In this document: positions 8,561-15,967 of the stretch, piece by piece | Position numbering within the stretch: the stretch's first letter is position 1 | Layout of the letters: each line of letters starts with the position of its first letter | Assembly (NCBI GenBank): GCA_040752115.1 | Contig: JBFMFB010000021.1 | Location: forward strand, 1 to 43,854 | Direction: 5' to 3' | Origin: JBFMFB01 sp040752115 | GTDB lineage: Bacteria > Pseudomonadota > Gammaproteobacteria > Burkholderiales > Sulfuricellaceae | Length of the DNA stretch: 43,854 nucleotides | Notes under the pieces: model-generated | What the model was told of the DNA's origin: nothing | Databases searched by the model: none | What the model saw: only the letters and a program-made list of their open reading frames with translations | Made by a program: the position numbers and the translations under genes

Positions 8561-9499
8561 ATGAGCGACGATTCGCAGCGCCCGATAGTCATCAAGAAGA
8601 TCAAGAAGGGCGGCCACGGACACCACGGCGGCGCGTGGAAGATCGCCTACGCCGATTTCGTCACCGCCATGATGGCGTTTTTCCTGCTGATGTGGCTGCT
8701 GAGTTCGACCACCAAGGCCAATTTGCTGGGGATCGCGGAATACTTCAAAACGCCGATGAAAGTGGCGCTGCAGGGCGGCATCGGCAGCGGCGACAGCTCC
8801 AGCGTCGTCAAGGGCGGCGGCCAGGACCTTTCCCGAGCCACAGGCCAGGTCAAGAAAACCGACGAGCCGATCAAGAAAAAAACCATCAACCTCGAGGCCG
8901 CGAAGAGGGAGCTCGAAAAGCAGGAAACCGCCAAGCTCAAATCTTTGAAGGAAAAGCTGGAAAAAGTCATTGAATCCAACCCGCTGCTGAAGCAGTTCAA
9001 GAAGCAGCTGCTGCTCGATATCACCACGGAAGGGCTGCGGATCCAGATCGTGGACGAACAGAATCGTCCCATGTTCGACACCGGCAGCGCGCACCTCAAA
9101 CCCTATACCATTGTCATCCTGCGTGAAATCAGCAAGGTCCTGAACGAAGTTCCGAACCGCATCACCTTGTCCGGCCACACCGATGCCGCACCCTATTCCG
9201 GCGGGGAAAAGGGCTACAGCAACTGGGAGCTTTCCTCCGACCGCGCCAATGCTTCGCGCCGAGAACTGGTCGGCGGCGGCATGGAGGAGGGCAAGGTGCT
9301 GCGGGTGATCGGCCTTTCCTCCGCCATACCGTTCGACAAGGAAAATCTGCTTAATCCAATCAACCGGCGGATCAGCATCATCGTCATGAACAAGCAGACC
9401 GAGGAGTCCATTCTCAAGGACGAAAAAGCGACACTGGACACGAGCGGTCAGGGGCCCGTGTCCAAGGAGGCGATCGGTGGAGCCGAAAGCAAGAAGTGA
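8561..9499 (+). CDS. motB: MotB-family flagellar stator protein
   Basis: Stator partner of MotA that anchors the motor to peptidoglycan. The 312-residue product has a short basic cytoplasmic N terminus and then one membrane helix (YADFVTAMMAFFLLMWLLSS). Asp32 at its start is the proton-binding residue of the family. A charged linker, rich in Lys and Glu (about 100-150), leads to an OmpA-like peptidoglycan-binding domain with LSGHTDAAPYSGG and SSDRANASRRELV. It lies 42 bases after motA. Its last 23 bases overlap the next gene, whose ribosome site is inside motB. Confidence 0.94.
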   Translation: MSDDSQRPIVIKKIKKGGHGHHGGAWKIAYADFVTAMMAFFLLMWLLSSTTKANLLGIAEYFKTPMKVALQGGIGSGDSSSVVKGGGQDLSRATGQVKKTDEPIKKKTINLEAAKRELEKQETAKLKSLKEKLEKVIESNPLLKQFKKQLLLDITTEGLRIQIVDEQNRPMFDTGSAHLKPYTIVILREISKVLNEVPNRITLSGHTDAAPYSGGEKGYSNWELSSDRANASRRELVGGGMEEGKVLRVIGLSSAIPFDKENLLNPINRRISIIVMNKQTEESILKDEKATLDTSGQGPVSKEAIGGAESKK

Positions 9500-10295
9500 G
9501 GATGCGGCGTCCGTTTCCAATCTCGGATTGACGGCCGCGCGCGCGCTTCCTCCGGCGCTGAAGGCGCTGGCCGGGCAGTTCGGCGCGCTTCTTTCGGTTC
9601 TGTTTGTCCTCGCCCCGGTCGCGCGCTGGTCGGGTATGGAACTTTCCTTGCAGGAGCTTTTTTTCCTGCAGGGATTGCTTGCCGCTGCCGCGGGGGCTCT
9701 GCTGGGGCTGGCATGGTGGTGGCTGCCGATCAACCTGTTGTTTGCACCGGCGGTCATTGCGCAGCTGTCCCTCGGAATCTCCCCCTTTTGGTATCTCACC
9801 GCCTTTCTGTTGCTGCTTCTGGTATACGGGGGCGCAAGCCCCGGCGGCGTGCCCCTCTATCTTTCCAGCCGCCAGGCGCATCGGGCGGTGGCGGCGTACC
9901 TGCCGGAGCGGCCCGGATTCCACTTTGTCGACCTGGGGGCCGGAACGGGCGGGGTGATCGCCCATCTCGGCCGGCAACATCCGGACGGAAATTTTCTGGG
10001 AATCGAAAAGGCGCCGCTGCCGTTCGCGCTGGGCTGGCTGAGGGCGCGGGCCGCGGGGCGAAATTGCAGAATCGTGTGGGGCAATTATTGGGCGCTCGAT
10101 CTGGCGCAAGCCGATGTGGTTTACGCCTATCTATCCCCTCTTCCGATGAGCGAATTATGGCGCAAGGTTCGCGCCGAGATGCGGTCGGGAACGCTGTTCA
10201 TCAGCAACACGTTCGCCGTTCCCGGGATCGCGCCCTCGGAAACCCTGCATCTGGACGATTTGCACCGCTCGAAACTGTATGTTTACCGGTTGTGA
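9477..10295 (+). CDS. Membrane-anchored class I SAM-dependent methyltransferase
   Basis: The N-terminal half (about residues 35-118) is very hydrophobic, with three or four likely membrane helices. The C-terminal half is a Rossmann methyltransferase-like domain with the SAM-binding motif HFVDLGAGTGGVIAHLG near residue 150, then an acidic LGIEKAPLP strand and a GNYWALDL segment. The GTG start has a strong AAGGAGG six bases upstream, inside motB, and overlaps that gene by 23 bases, so it is probably translated with motAB. The substrate cannot be read from the sequence. Methylation of a stator or envelope component is conceivable but unproven. Confidence 0.75.
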   Translation: MEPKARSEDAASVSNLGLTAARALPPALKALAGQFGALLSVLFVLAPVARWSGMELSLQELFFLQGLLAAAAGALLGLAWWWLPINLLFAPAVIAQLSLGISPFWYLTAFLLLLLVYGGASPGGVPLYLSSRQAHRAVAAYLPERPGFHFVDLGAGTGGVIAHLGRQHPDGNFLGIEKAPLPFALGWLRARAAGRNCRIVWGNYWALDLAQADVVYAYLSPLPMSELWRKVRAEMRSGTLFISNTFAVPGIAPSETLHLDDLHRSKLYVYRL

Positions 10296-10303
10296 GGGGC
10301 ATC

Positions 10304-11731
10304 ATGGCAAGATCCCTTGAGGAGTGGGTGGCGTATTTGTCGGCGCAGGACCTGCCCGTGCTGCGCAGGACCATCACCGAGCTGGAATGGCTGGGCAGTC
10401 GCCCGGACGAGCTAGCCGCGAGCAGGTTGGCCGCCTCCGTCCTGCACGACCCCTTCATGACGCTGAACATTCTCCGCCTTGCCAATGCCAGCCGGCACGG
10501 CCGCTTGGACGCCGAAATCACGACCGTCGCCCATGCCGCCATGATGCTTGGCATTACTCCATTGTTCGAACTGTTCAGCACGCTTGCCGCGCTGGAAGAT
10601 ACCATGCGCGACCGGCAGGATGAGCTGGAAAACCTGCTCCGGGTATTTACCCGCTCCATCCATGCCGCCTACCAGGCGCGTGAATGGGCAATCCAGCATC
10701 AGGACATCAAGGTGGAAGAGGTGTACATCGCGGCCCTGCTGCACGATCTTCCAGAAATGATGCTGTGGCGCTTCGCGCCGGACACGGCACGGGAAATCCG
10801 GGACCTCATGCGGCGCGAGCATATGGCTTATAAAGCGGCGCACAAAGAAGTGATGGGTTTCGAGGTGCCGGAATTGCGCCTCGCACTGGCGCGGGCCTGG
10901 CAATTTCCAGAACAGTTGCTGGAGATGGAGGACTGTAGCCAGGCAGGTAAGACGCGGGTGCAGGGGGTGCTCCTGGCGGTCGCCATCGCAAGGCTGGCGG
11001 AAGACGGGTGGTATGGCGACGAGCTGCAGGTTTACGTGGAATCCATGGCGGATCAGCTGCATCTTCCCCGGGACGACGTGGAGCGGGGCATCCATCAGGC
11101 AGCGGTTGCGGCAGCCCGGCAATGGGAATGGTACGGAGTGCGCCCAGCCGCCGCGCTGCTGCCCATGCTTCCGGGAAAGGGCAGCGGGGATGGCGGGTAT
11201 GAAAAGGCCTGCCTGGCGCCGCACCAGGACCGGCTGCGGCAAATCACCGACGAAATCGCTGCGCATCTCGACGGGACGCTCAACCTGCACGACCTGATGC
11301 TGCTGGTGCTGAGAGGCATGCGCGAGGGGCTCGGGCTTTCCCGCGTGCTGTTCGCCCTGCTGACGCCGGACCATGGCAGAGTCAGGACGAAATACATCCT
11401 GGGCGCGGAGCCGGGCTCGCCGTTGCGGCACTTCGAATTCGACCTGGGCGCACCCCATCTATTCAGTCGGCTGATGGAGAAAATGCAGGGGGTATGGTTC
11501 AACGAAGCGAACAGCAAGACCCTGGGCCCGCTGATCCGCCCGGAATTGCGCAGGGTGATCGGGGAGGGGGATTTCTTCGCCATGTCGGTATTCGTGCACG
11601 ACAAGCCGGTCGGGCTGTTCTATGCCGATCGCAAACACGGCGGCTGCGCTCTCGACGAGCACGCCTACGAGGAATTCAAGAAGCTTTGCCTGCGCGGGGC
11701 GCAAGGGCTGGCGCATGTGACGAAGAAGTAG
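10304..11731 (+). CDS. HDOD domain protein with C-terminal GAF-like domain
   Basis: A 475-residue signalling-type protein. The N-terminal part (about residues 10-215) is an HDOD domain, a degenerate relative of HD phosphohydrolases: FMTLNILRLANASRHGR and an EVYIAALLHDLPEMMLWRF segment are typical. Residues around 310-470 resemble a GAF sensor domain (LLVLRGMREGLGLSRVLFALL, later KPVGLFYADRK). It starts 8 bases after the methyltransferase and closes the motAB gene group, suggesting a link to motility control. HDOD proteins act in cell cycle, motility and c-di-GMP pathways in other bacteria; the exact role here is unknown. Confidence 0.8.
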   Translation: MARSLEEWVAYLSAQDLPVLRRTITELEWLGSRPDELAASRLAASVLHDPFMTLNILRLANASRHGRLDAEITTVAHAAMMLGITPLFELFSTLAALEDTMRDRQDELENLLRVFTRSIHAAYQAREWAIQHQDIKVEEVYIAALLHDLPEMMLWRFAPDTAREIRDLMRREHMAYKAAHKEVMGFEVPELRLALARAWQFPEQLLEMEDCSQAGKTRVQGVLLAVAIARLAEDGWYGDELQVYVESMADQLHLPRDDVERGIHQAAVAAARQWEWYGVRPAAALLPMLPGKGSGDGGYEKACLAPHQDRLRQITDEIAAHLDGTLNLHDLMLLVLRGMREGLGLSRVLFALLTPDHGRVRTKYILGAEPGSPLRHFEFDLGAPHLFSRLMEKMQGVWFNEANSKTLGPLIRPELRRVIGEGDFFAMSVFVHDKPVGLFYADRKHGGCALDEHAYEEFKKLCLRGAQGLAHVTKK

Positions 11732-11732
11732 G

Positions 11733-11922
11733 AATGGACAGGAGTAACAGGATTTTTCAGGATTTACAGGAAAATTCGAGTTTTTCAACGCCACCCGATG
11801 CAATAGCCCGCCTTTATCTGCCGGTTTGCCCCAGTGATTGTTCGCAAGAGATGGGCGTCACCACATTACGCAAGCTGAAAATATCCTGTAAATCCTGAAA
11901 AATCCTGTTAATCCTGTCCATT
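11733..11922. repeat. 39-bp inverted repeat with 112-bp spacer
   Basis: The arms are 11733-11771 and 11884-11922. One arm is the reverse complement of the other at 38 of 39 positions (the only difference is AGGAG versus AGGAT near the outer end). Each arm is built of short AACAGGAT / TTCAGGAT / TTACAGGA units. The left arm starts two bases after the HDOD-GAF stop. The right arm contains the stop codon and the last codons of senB. It could form a very long stem on RNA and stop transcription from both sides, or it could be a non-autonomous mobile element. Confidence 0.85.
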
Positions 11923-12873
11923 CGTCCGCTCGATTTCCTCCAGCAGTCGCCTCAACCCTTCCTTCTCGTGTTCCGGCCGGAATAGCGGCTCCCGCGCCGC
12001 GCACTGGTCTTGCAGCCGCCAGTAAAAACCGGCGTCGGTTTCTGCCCGACGCAGCAGTCGCGCCAGCGCGCCTTCGTCGCCGAGGGGGAAATACCCCTGG
12101 TAGTCCCCGCCCAGCATGCCGATGTTGCCGGGAATGGCGGAGGCAATCACCGGCACGCCGGCCGTTACAGCCTCGCAAATCACGTTGGCGCCGCCCTCCA
12201 TGCGGGAACTGACCACCAGCAGACGGCTCTGCGCCAGCTTTCGCCGTACCAGCCAGTGCGGCAATTCGCCCAGCCAGCGGTAGCGCGGTTCATGCAGCAT
12301 CGTTTCGCGCGCCACCTGCGCCATTTCCGGGGCAAGCGCGCGGCCGATCTGAATCACGGAAATGCTCGATTCGGCGGGCAGAAGGGGCAGTGCATAGGCG
12401 CAGCGAAAGGGGTCTTTTTCCTCGCGCAGGTGGCCAACGACGCAGACCTGGAAGCGGGTCTTGAGCGGCGGGCTTGGTGGGGCGGGCGTGGCGGACTGGT
12501 AGATCACGCGGGTTTTCTGCCGCAATTCCGGCGCCAACTCGTCCGGTCCTCTTTCTTGTAGTACCACCAGGTGCGTTGCCAGCCGCAGGGATTCCTGGGC
12601 GGTTTTGTCGCTGCGGATGTCGCGGTAGAGGTCGGTGCCGGTGAGGACGACCACCAGCGACCGGCCGGGATGGGCTGACGCGAAGCGCCTGATCGAGTCA
12701 TGGCTGCGGCGTGCGTGCAGGGCGATCATCATGTCGGCGTGAGCGCCGCTCCAGGAGGTGAGGACGTCTACCCGATGCCCGAGTTGGCGCAGAAAATGTG
12801 ACCATCGCTCGGCGGTGTTGCGGTTGCCGTTCTTGGCGTGAGGGGCGGCAGGTGTGATGAGGGCGATTTTCAT
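11908..12873 (-). CDS. senB: Selenosugar synthase SenB (GT4-like glycosyltransferase)
   Basis: Known role of the family: makes a selenosugar from selenophosphate and a UDP-amino sugar for selenoneine synthesis. The 321-residue product has a GT-B fold. The N terminus MKIALITPAAPHAKNGNRNT is typical, and the donor-site region holds SSRMEGGANVICEAVTAGVP with the conserved Glu, then GNIGMLGGDYQGYF. The assignment rests on these motifs and on the divergent neighbour senA 57 bases away. The TAA stop and last residues lie in the 39-bp repeat arm. No selenophosphate synthetase gene (senC/selD) is in the window. Confidence 0.82.
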   Translation of the reverse strand: MKIALITPAAPHAKNGNRNTAERWSHFLRQLGHRVDVLTSWSGAHADMMIALHARRSHDSIRRFASAHPGRSLVVVLTGTDLYRDIRSDKTAQESLRLATHLVVLQERGPDELAPELRQKTRVIYQSATPAPPSPPLKTRFQVCVVGHLREEKDPFRCAYALPLLPAESSISVIQIGRALAPEMAQVARETMLHEPRYRWLGELPHWLVRRKLAQSRLLVVSSRMEGGANVICEAVTAGVPVIASAIPGNIGMLGGDYQGYFPLGDEGALARLLRRAETDAGFYWRLQDQCAAREPLFRPEHEKEGLRRLLEEIERTNGQD

Positions 12874-12930
12874 GCGGGGCCAATCGGGTTAGACTGGAAC
12901 TTCGTCGTCGCCACCACTATAGCAAACCCG

Positions 12931-14220
12931 ATGAGCCAAACGAATCGCCCCGCCCCTGCCGAGCTGCGCGCCATGCTCCTCGACGCGCGCAACCGCACGT
13001 TGGCGCTGACGCTCGATCTCTCCGCCGGCCAGCTTCGCGTGCCCCTGCTCGCCATCATCAATCCGCCATTGTGGGAGCTGGGGCATGTGGCATGGTTCCA
13101 GGAACGCTGGTGCCTGCGCCACTGCGAAGGCGGGAAGCGGCTGCCTTCGATTCTGCCGGATGCCGATCGCTTCTACGATTCCTCCGCCGTGCCCCACGAC
13201 AGCCGCTGGGATCTGCCGCTGCCGGGCAGGGAAGAGACGCTGGCCTACATGGAGGCTGTGCTGGAGCGGGTACTGGAACGGATGGAGGGGCGGGAGGGCG
13301 AAGATGCGAACCTGGCCTATTTCGCGCAGCTTGCGCTGTATCACGAGGACATGCACGGCGAAGCATTCTGGTATACGCGGCAGACGCTGGGCTACCCCAG
13401 CCCGCCGGTTGCGGCTGAGCGGCGGCCGCCCGGGGGCGGCGCGCTGCCCGGCGATGTCGCGGTTCCGGGCGGGAAATTCATGCTGGGCGCCGCGGTCGGC
13501 GGCGGATTCGTGTTCGACAACGAGAAATGGGCGCACGAGGTGGAAATCGAGCCGTTTTCGATTGCGCGGGCGCCGGTTACCCACGCCGAATTTGCGGCAT
13601 TCGTCGCCGATGGTGGCTACCGGCGGCGCGAGCTGTGGTCGGATGCAGGCTGGAAATGGCGCGGGGAGGCGGGTGCGGAAGCGCCGGTATACTGGGCAAA
13701 GCTGGGGAATGAATGGCGGGTGCGCCGGTTTGCCGAGCTCGTGCCGCTGCCGCTCAACGCCCCGGTAATCCATGTCAACTGGTTCGAGGCCGAGGCCTGG
13801 TGCCGCTGGGCCGGGCGTCGTCTGCCGACCGAAGCGGAATGGGAGCTGGCTGCGGGCGGCGCCGGCAAGCGCCGCCATCCGTGGGGCGAGGATGAATTCA
13901 CGCCGGAGCGTGCCAGCCTCGACGGCCTGTCGCCCGGCTGTGCGGACGTGGCGGCGTTTGCGGTGGGCGACAGCCCCTTCGGCTGCCGCCAGATGTTGGG
14001 CAACGTCTGGGAGTGGACCGCCGACGCATTCCTGCCCTATCCGGGCTTTACCCCGGATCCCTACCGCGATTATTCCCAGCCCTGGTTCGGCAGCCACAAG
14101 GTGCTGCGGGGCGGCTGCTTCGCCACCCGCGCGCGCCTCGTCCGCAATACCTGGCGCAATTTCTACACGCCCGACCGGCGCGACGTATTCGCCGGTTTTC
14201 GCTCCTGCGCGATTTCCTGA
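12931..14220 (+). CDS. senA: Selenoneine synthase SenA (EgtB/DinB-FGE-type non-haem iron enzyme)
   Basis: In characterised systems SenA joins the SenB selenosugar to hercynine, forming the C-Se bond of selenoneine. The 429-residue product has an N-terminal DinB-like domain and a C-terminal sulfatase-modifying-factor (FGE-like) domain from about residue 165. Iron ligands are visible as His52 (LGHVAWFQER) and a His138-x3-His142-x-Glu144 motif (YHEDMHGEAF). The end, RNFYTPDRRDVFAGFRSCAI, is typical of EgtB relatives. Pairing with senB separates it from plain ergothioneine EgtB, but an EgtB-like activity is not excluded. The ATG at 12931 is preferred; longer starts would run into the senB promoter region. 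Confidence 0.82.
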   Translation: MSQTNRPAPAELRAMLLDARNRTLALTLDLSAGQLRVPLLAIINPPLWELGHVAWFQERWCLRHCEGGKRLPSILPDADRFYDSSAVPHDSRWDLPLPGREETLAYMEAVLERVLERMEGREGEDANLAYFAQLALYHEDMHGEAFWYTRQTLGYPSPPVAAERRPPGGGALPGDVAVPGGKFMLGAAVGGGFVFDNEKWAHEVEIEPFSIARAPVTHAEFAAFVADGGYRRRELWSDAGWKWRGEAGAEAPVYWAKLGNEWRVRRFAELVPLPLNAPVIHVNWFEAEAWCRWAGRRLPTEAEWELAAGGAGKRRHPWGEDEFTPERASLDGLSPGCADVAAFAVGDSPFGCRQMLGNVWEWTADAFLPYPGFTPDPYRDYSQPWFGSHKVLRGGCFATRARLVRNTWRNFYTPDRRDVFAGFRSCAIS

Positions 14221-14231
14221 GCACCGTGGCG

Positions 14232-15152
14232 ATGAAATTTTACCGGCTCTGGTACGTGAAGCGGGGCGACGACGTGACCGGGCCGTTTCCGCTGCCGCTG
14301 CTGGCCCATTATGCGGAAGTGGGAAGAATCCGGCCGGACGACGAGGTCAGCCCGGACAAGGCAAGCTGGCTGCCTTTCAGCGAAGTTCCGGAGCTGGTGC
14401 CGCGCAAACCGTCGGAGGGGAGGGCTGATCCGGAAAAAAAGCGGTGGCAGGAAGAGCGGCTGCTGGCCGCGCGCCGCTGGGCGGACGAGCGATACCGTCC
14501 GGACCGCCGGGACGGCGAGGACGCCGCCTCAAGGGGAAAATGGCTGGCGGAGCGCAGAAGTGGCGAGCGCCGCCAGCAACCCGAAAACCCGGACACGGTT
14601 TTGCTGCGCCAATACCGTGCCATCCAGGCGCCGCCGCCTGCACTTGGTCCGGAGCGGTTTTTCGGCGTAATGGCAGTGCTGGCCGCACTGGTTGCGCTGC
14701 CGGCGCTGGCGGTGATGTTTTATGCGCCGGTGAACCCGGTCAAGGTCGGCGTCGCGCCGCTCAAGCCCCAATGCCGCCGGCCGGCCGCACCGCAGGCGAA
14801 CTGGAGGGGGTGCGACAAGCAGGGCGCCTGGCTGAAGGGGGCGGATCTGTCCAGCGCCGATCTGGGTGCCGCCCGGCTGAACAGCGCCAATCTCTCGAGC
14901 GCCAACCTTTCCTATGCCAATCTGGCCGAAGCCGATTTGTCCTACGCCGATCTTGGCGGCGCCAGGGTGGTAGGCGGCAATCTGAACAACGCCGATTTGC
15001 GCCACGCCGACCTCGGTGGAGCCGATATGCGCTATGCCGATCTGACCGGGGCCGGCCTTGCCGGCGCGGAGCTTTCGGGTGCGCGGCTTGACGAGGCGAT
15101 CTGGACGGACGGCAGGAAGTGCGGCCAGGAGTCGATCGGGCATTGCCGATGA
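14232..15152 (+). CDS. GYF-like domain / membrane helix / pentapeptide-repeat protein
   Basis: A 306-residue protein of three parts. Residues 1-55 resemble a GYF_2-type domain (WYVKRGDDVTGPFPLPLL and WLPFSEVPEL). A charged Arg/Glu-rich linker follows (about 60-135), then one membrane helix (FFGVMAVLAALVALPALAVM). The C-terminal part, from about residue 200, is a run of A(D/N)Lxx pentapeptide repeats (GADLSSADLGAARLNSANL and on) that should form a right-handed beta-helix outside the cytoplasm. Start is ATG 14232 or GTG 14226. It lies 11 bases after senA and overlaps the next gene by ATGA, so it may be in the senA operon. Function unknown. Confidence 0.75.
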   Translation: MKFYRLWYVKRGDDVTGPFPLPLLAHYAEVGRIRPDDEVSPDKASWLPFSEVPELVPRKPSEGRADPEKKRWQEERLLAARRWADERYRPDRRDGEDAASRGKWLAERRSGERRQQPENPDTVLLRQYRAIQAPPPALGPERFFGVMAVLAALVALPALAVMFYAPVNPVKVGVAPLKPQCRRPAAPQANWRGCDKQGAWLKGADLSSADLGAARLNSANLSSANLSYANLAEADLSYADLGGARVVGGNLNNADLRHADLGGADMRYADLTGAGLAGAELSGARLDEAIWTDGRKCGQESIGHCR

Positions 15153-15931
15153 AAATCATTACTTCGCGCGACAATGCGCTATACAAAACTTTCAGGAAAC
15201 TGGCCGGCTCGGCACGGGAACGGAGGAAATCGGGAAGAACGCTGCTCGATGGGGCGCATCTGATCGGCGCCTACCGCGAAATGATCGGTCTGCCGGAAAC
15301 GGTGGTTGTCGCCGCTTCCGCCAGGGAACAGCCGGAAATTCCCGCGCTGGTGAAGGGGCTTCCGCCCGCCGCGCAGATCGTGCTGGACGACGCTCTGTTC
15401 CGCGAGCTCTCCCCGGTGGAGACGCCGACCGGCGTGCTTGCGCTGATCTCCGTTCCGCGCCTTGCACCGCCCGTCCCTCCCGGTTTCAGCGTTTTTCTGG
15501 AAGCGATTCGCGATCCCGGCAATCTCGGCTCAATCCTGCGGTCGGCCGCTGCCGCCGGGGTGGAGGCGGCCTATCTCTCCGCCGGTTGCGCCGACGCCTG
15601 GTCGCCCAGAGTGCTGCGCGGCGGAATGGGGGCGCACTTCGTGCTGCCGATCGTGGAAGGCGTGGATCTGGCGCGGCAGGCGCGGGAATTTCCGGGAAAC
15701 GTGGTGGTCACCTCCTTGCAGGCGGAAAAATCCCTGTACCAGCTCGATCTCTCCGGGCCGGTGGCGTTCGTCGTCGGCAATGAAGGCGCGGGCGTGTCGC
15801 CGGAACTGCGGCGGGCGGCGGGAGCGGTGGTCACGATCCCCATGCCCGGCGCGGTGGAATCGCTCAACGCCGCTGCGGCCGCGGCGGTGTGCTTGTTCGA
15901 GCGGGTGCGGCAGGTGAAATGGCCGGGCTAG
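15149..15931 (+). CDS. SpoU/TrmH-family RNA 2'-O-methyltransferase
   Basis: A 260-residue SPOUT-class enzyme that should methylate a ribose 2'-OH in rRNA or tRNA using SAM. An N-terminal substrate-binding domain (ITSRDNALYKTFRKLAGSAR) precedes the knotted catalytic domain with IRDPGNLGSILRSAAAAG (motif 1), AFVVGNEGAGVSPEL (motif 2) and PMPGAVESLNAAAAAAV (motif 3). The exact target cannot be assigned. The start overlaps the stop of the pentapeptide gene (ATGA). Its stop codon lies in a long palindrome shared with the convergent DUF342 gene. Confidence 0.88.
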   Translation: MKIITSRDNALYKTFRKLAGSARERRKSGRTLLDGAHLIGAYREMIGLPETVVVAASAREQPEIPALVKGLPPAAQIVLDDALFRELSPVETPTGVLALISVPRLAPPVPPGFSVFLEAIRDPGNLGSILRSAAAAGVEAAYLSAGCADAWSPRVLRGGMGAHFVLPIVEGVDLARQAREFPGNVVVTSLQAEKSLYQLDLSGPVAFVVGNEGAGVSPELRRAAGAVVTIPMPGAVESLNAAAAAAVCLFERVRQVKWPG

Positions 15932-15967
15932 GAGTCCGCCCGGCTTCTGCCGCGCAGACTCCTAGCC
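15926..15967. terminator. Bidirectional hairpin covering both convergent stop codons
   Basis: Perfect 11-bp arms GGCTAGGAGTC (15926-15936) and GACTCCTAGCC (15957-15967). Further inside, GC and CGGC pair with GCCG and GC around a TTCT loop, broken only by two symmetric mismatches. The TAG of the RNA methyltransferase (15929-15931) and the TAG of the DUF342 gene (complement of 15962-15964) are both in the stem. A run of six T follows on the plus side about 10 bases later. Confidence 0.75.
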
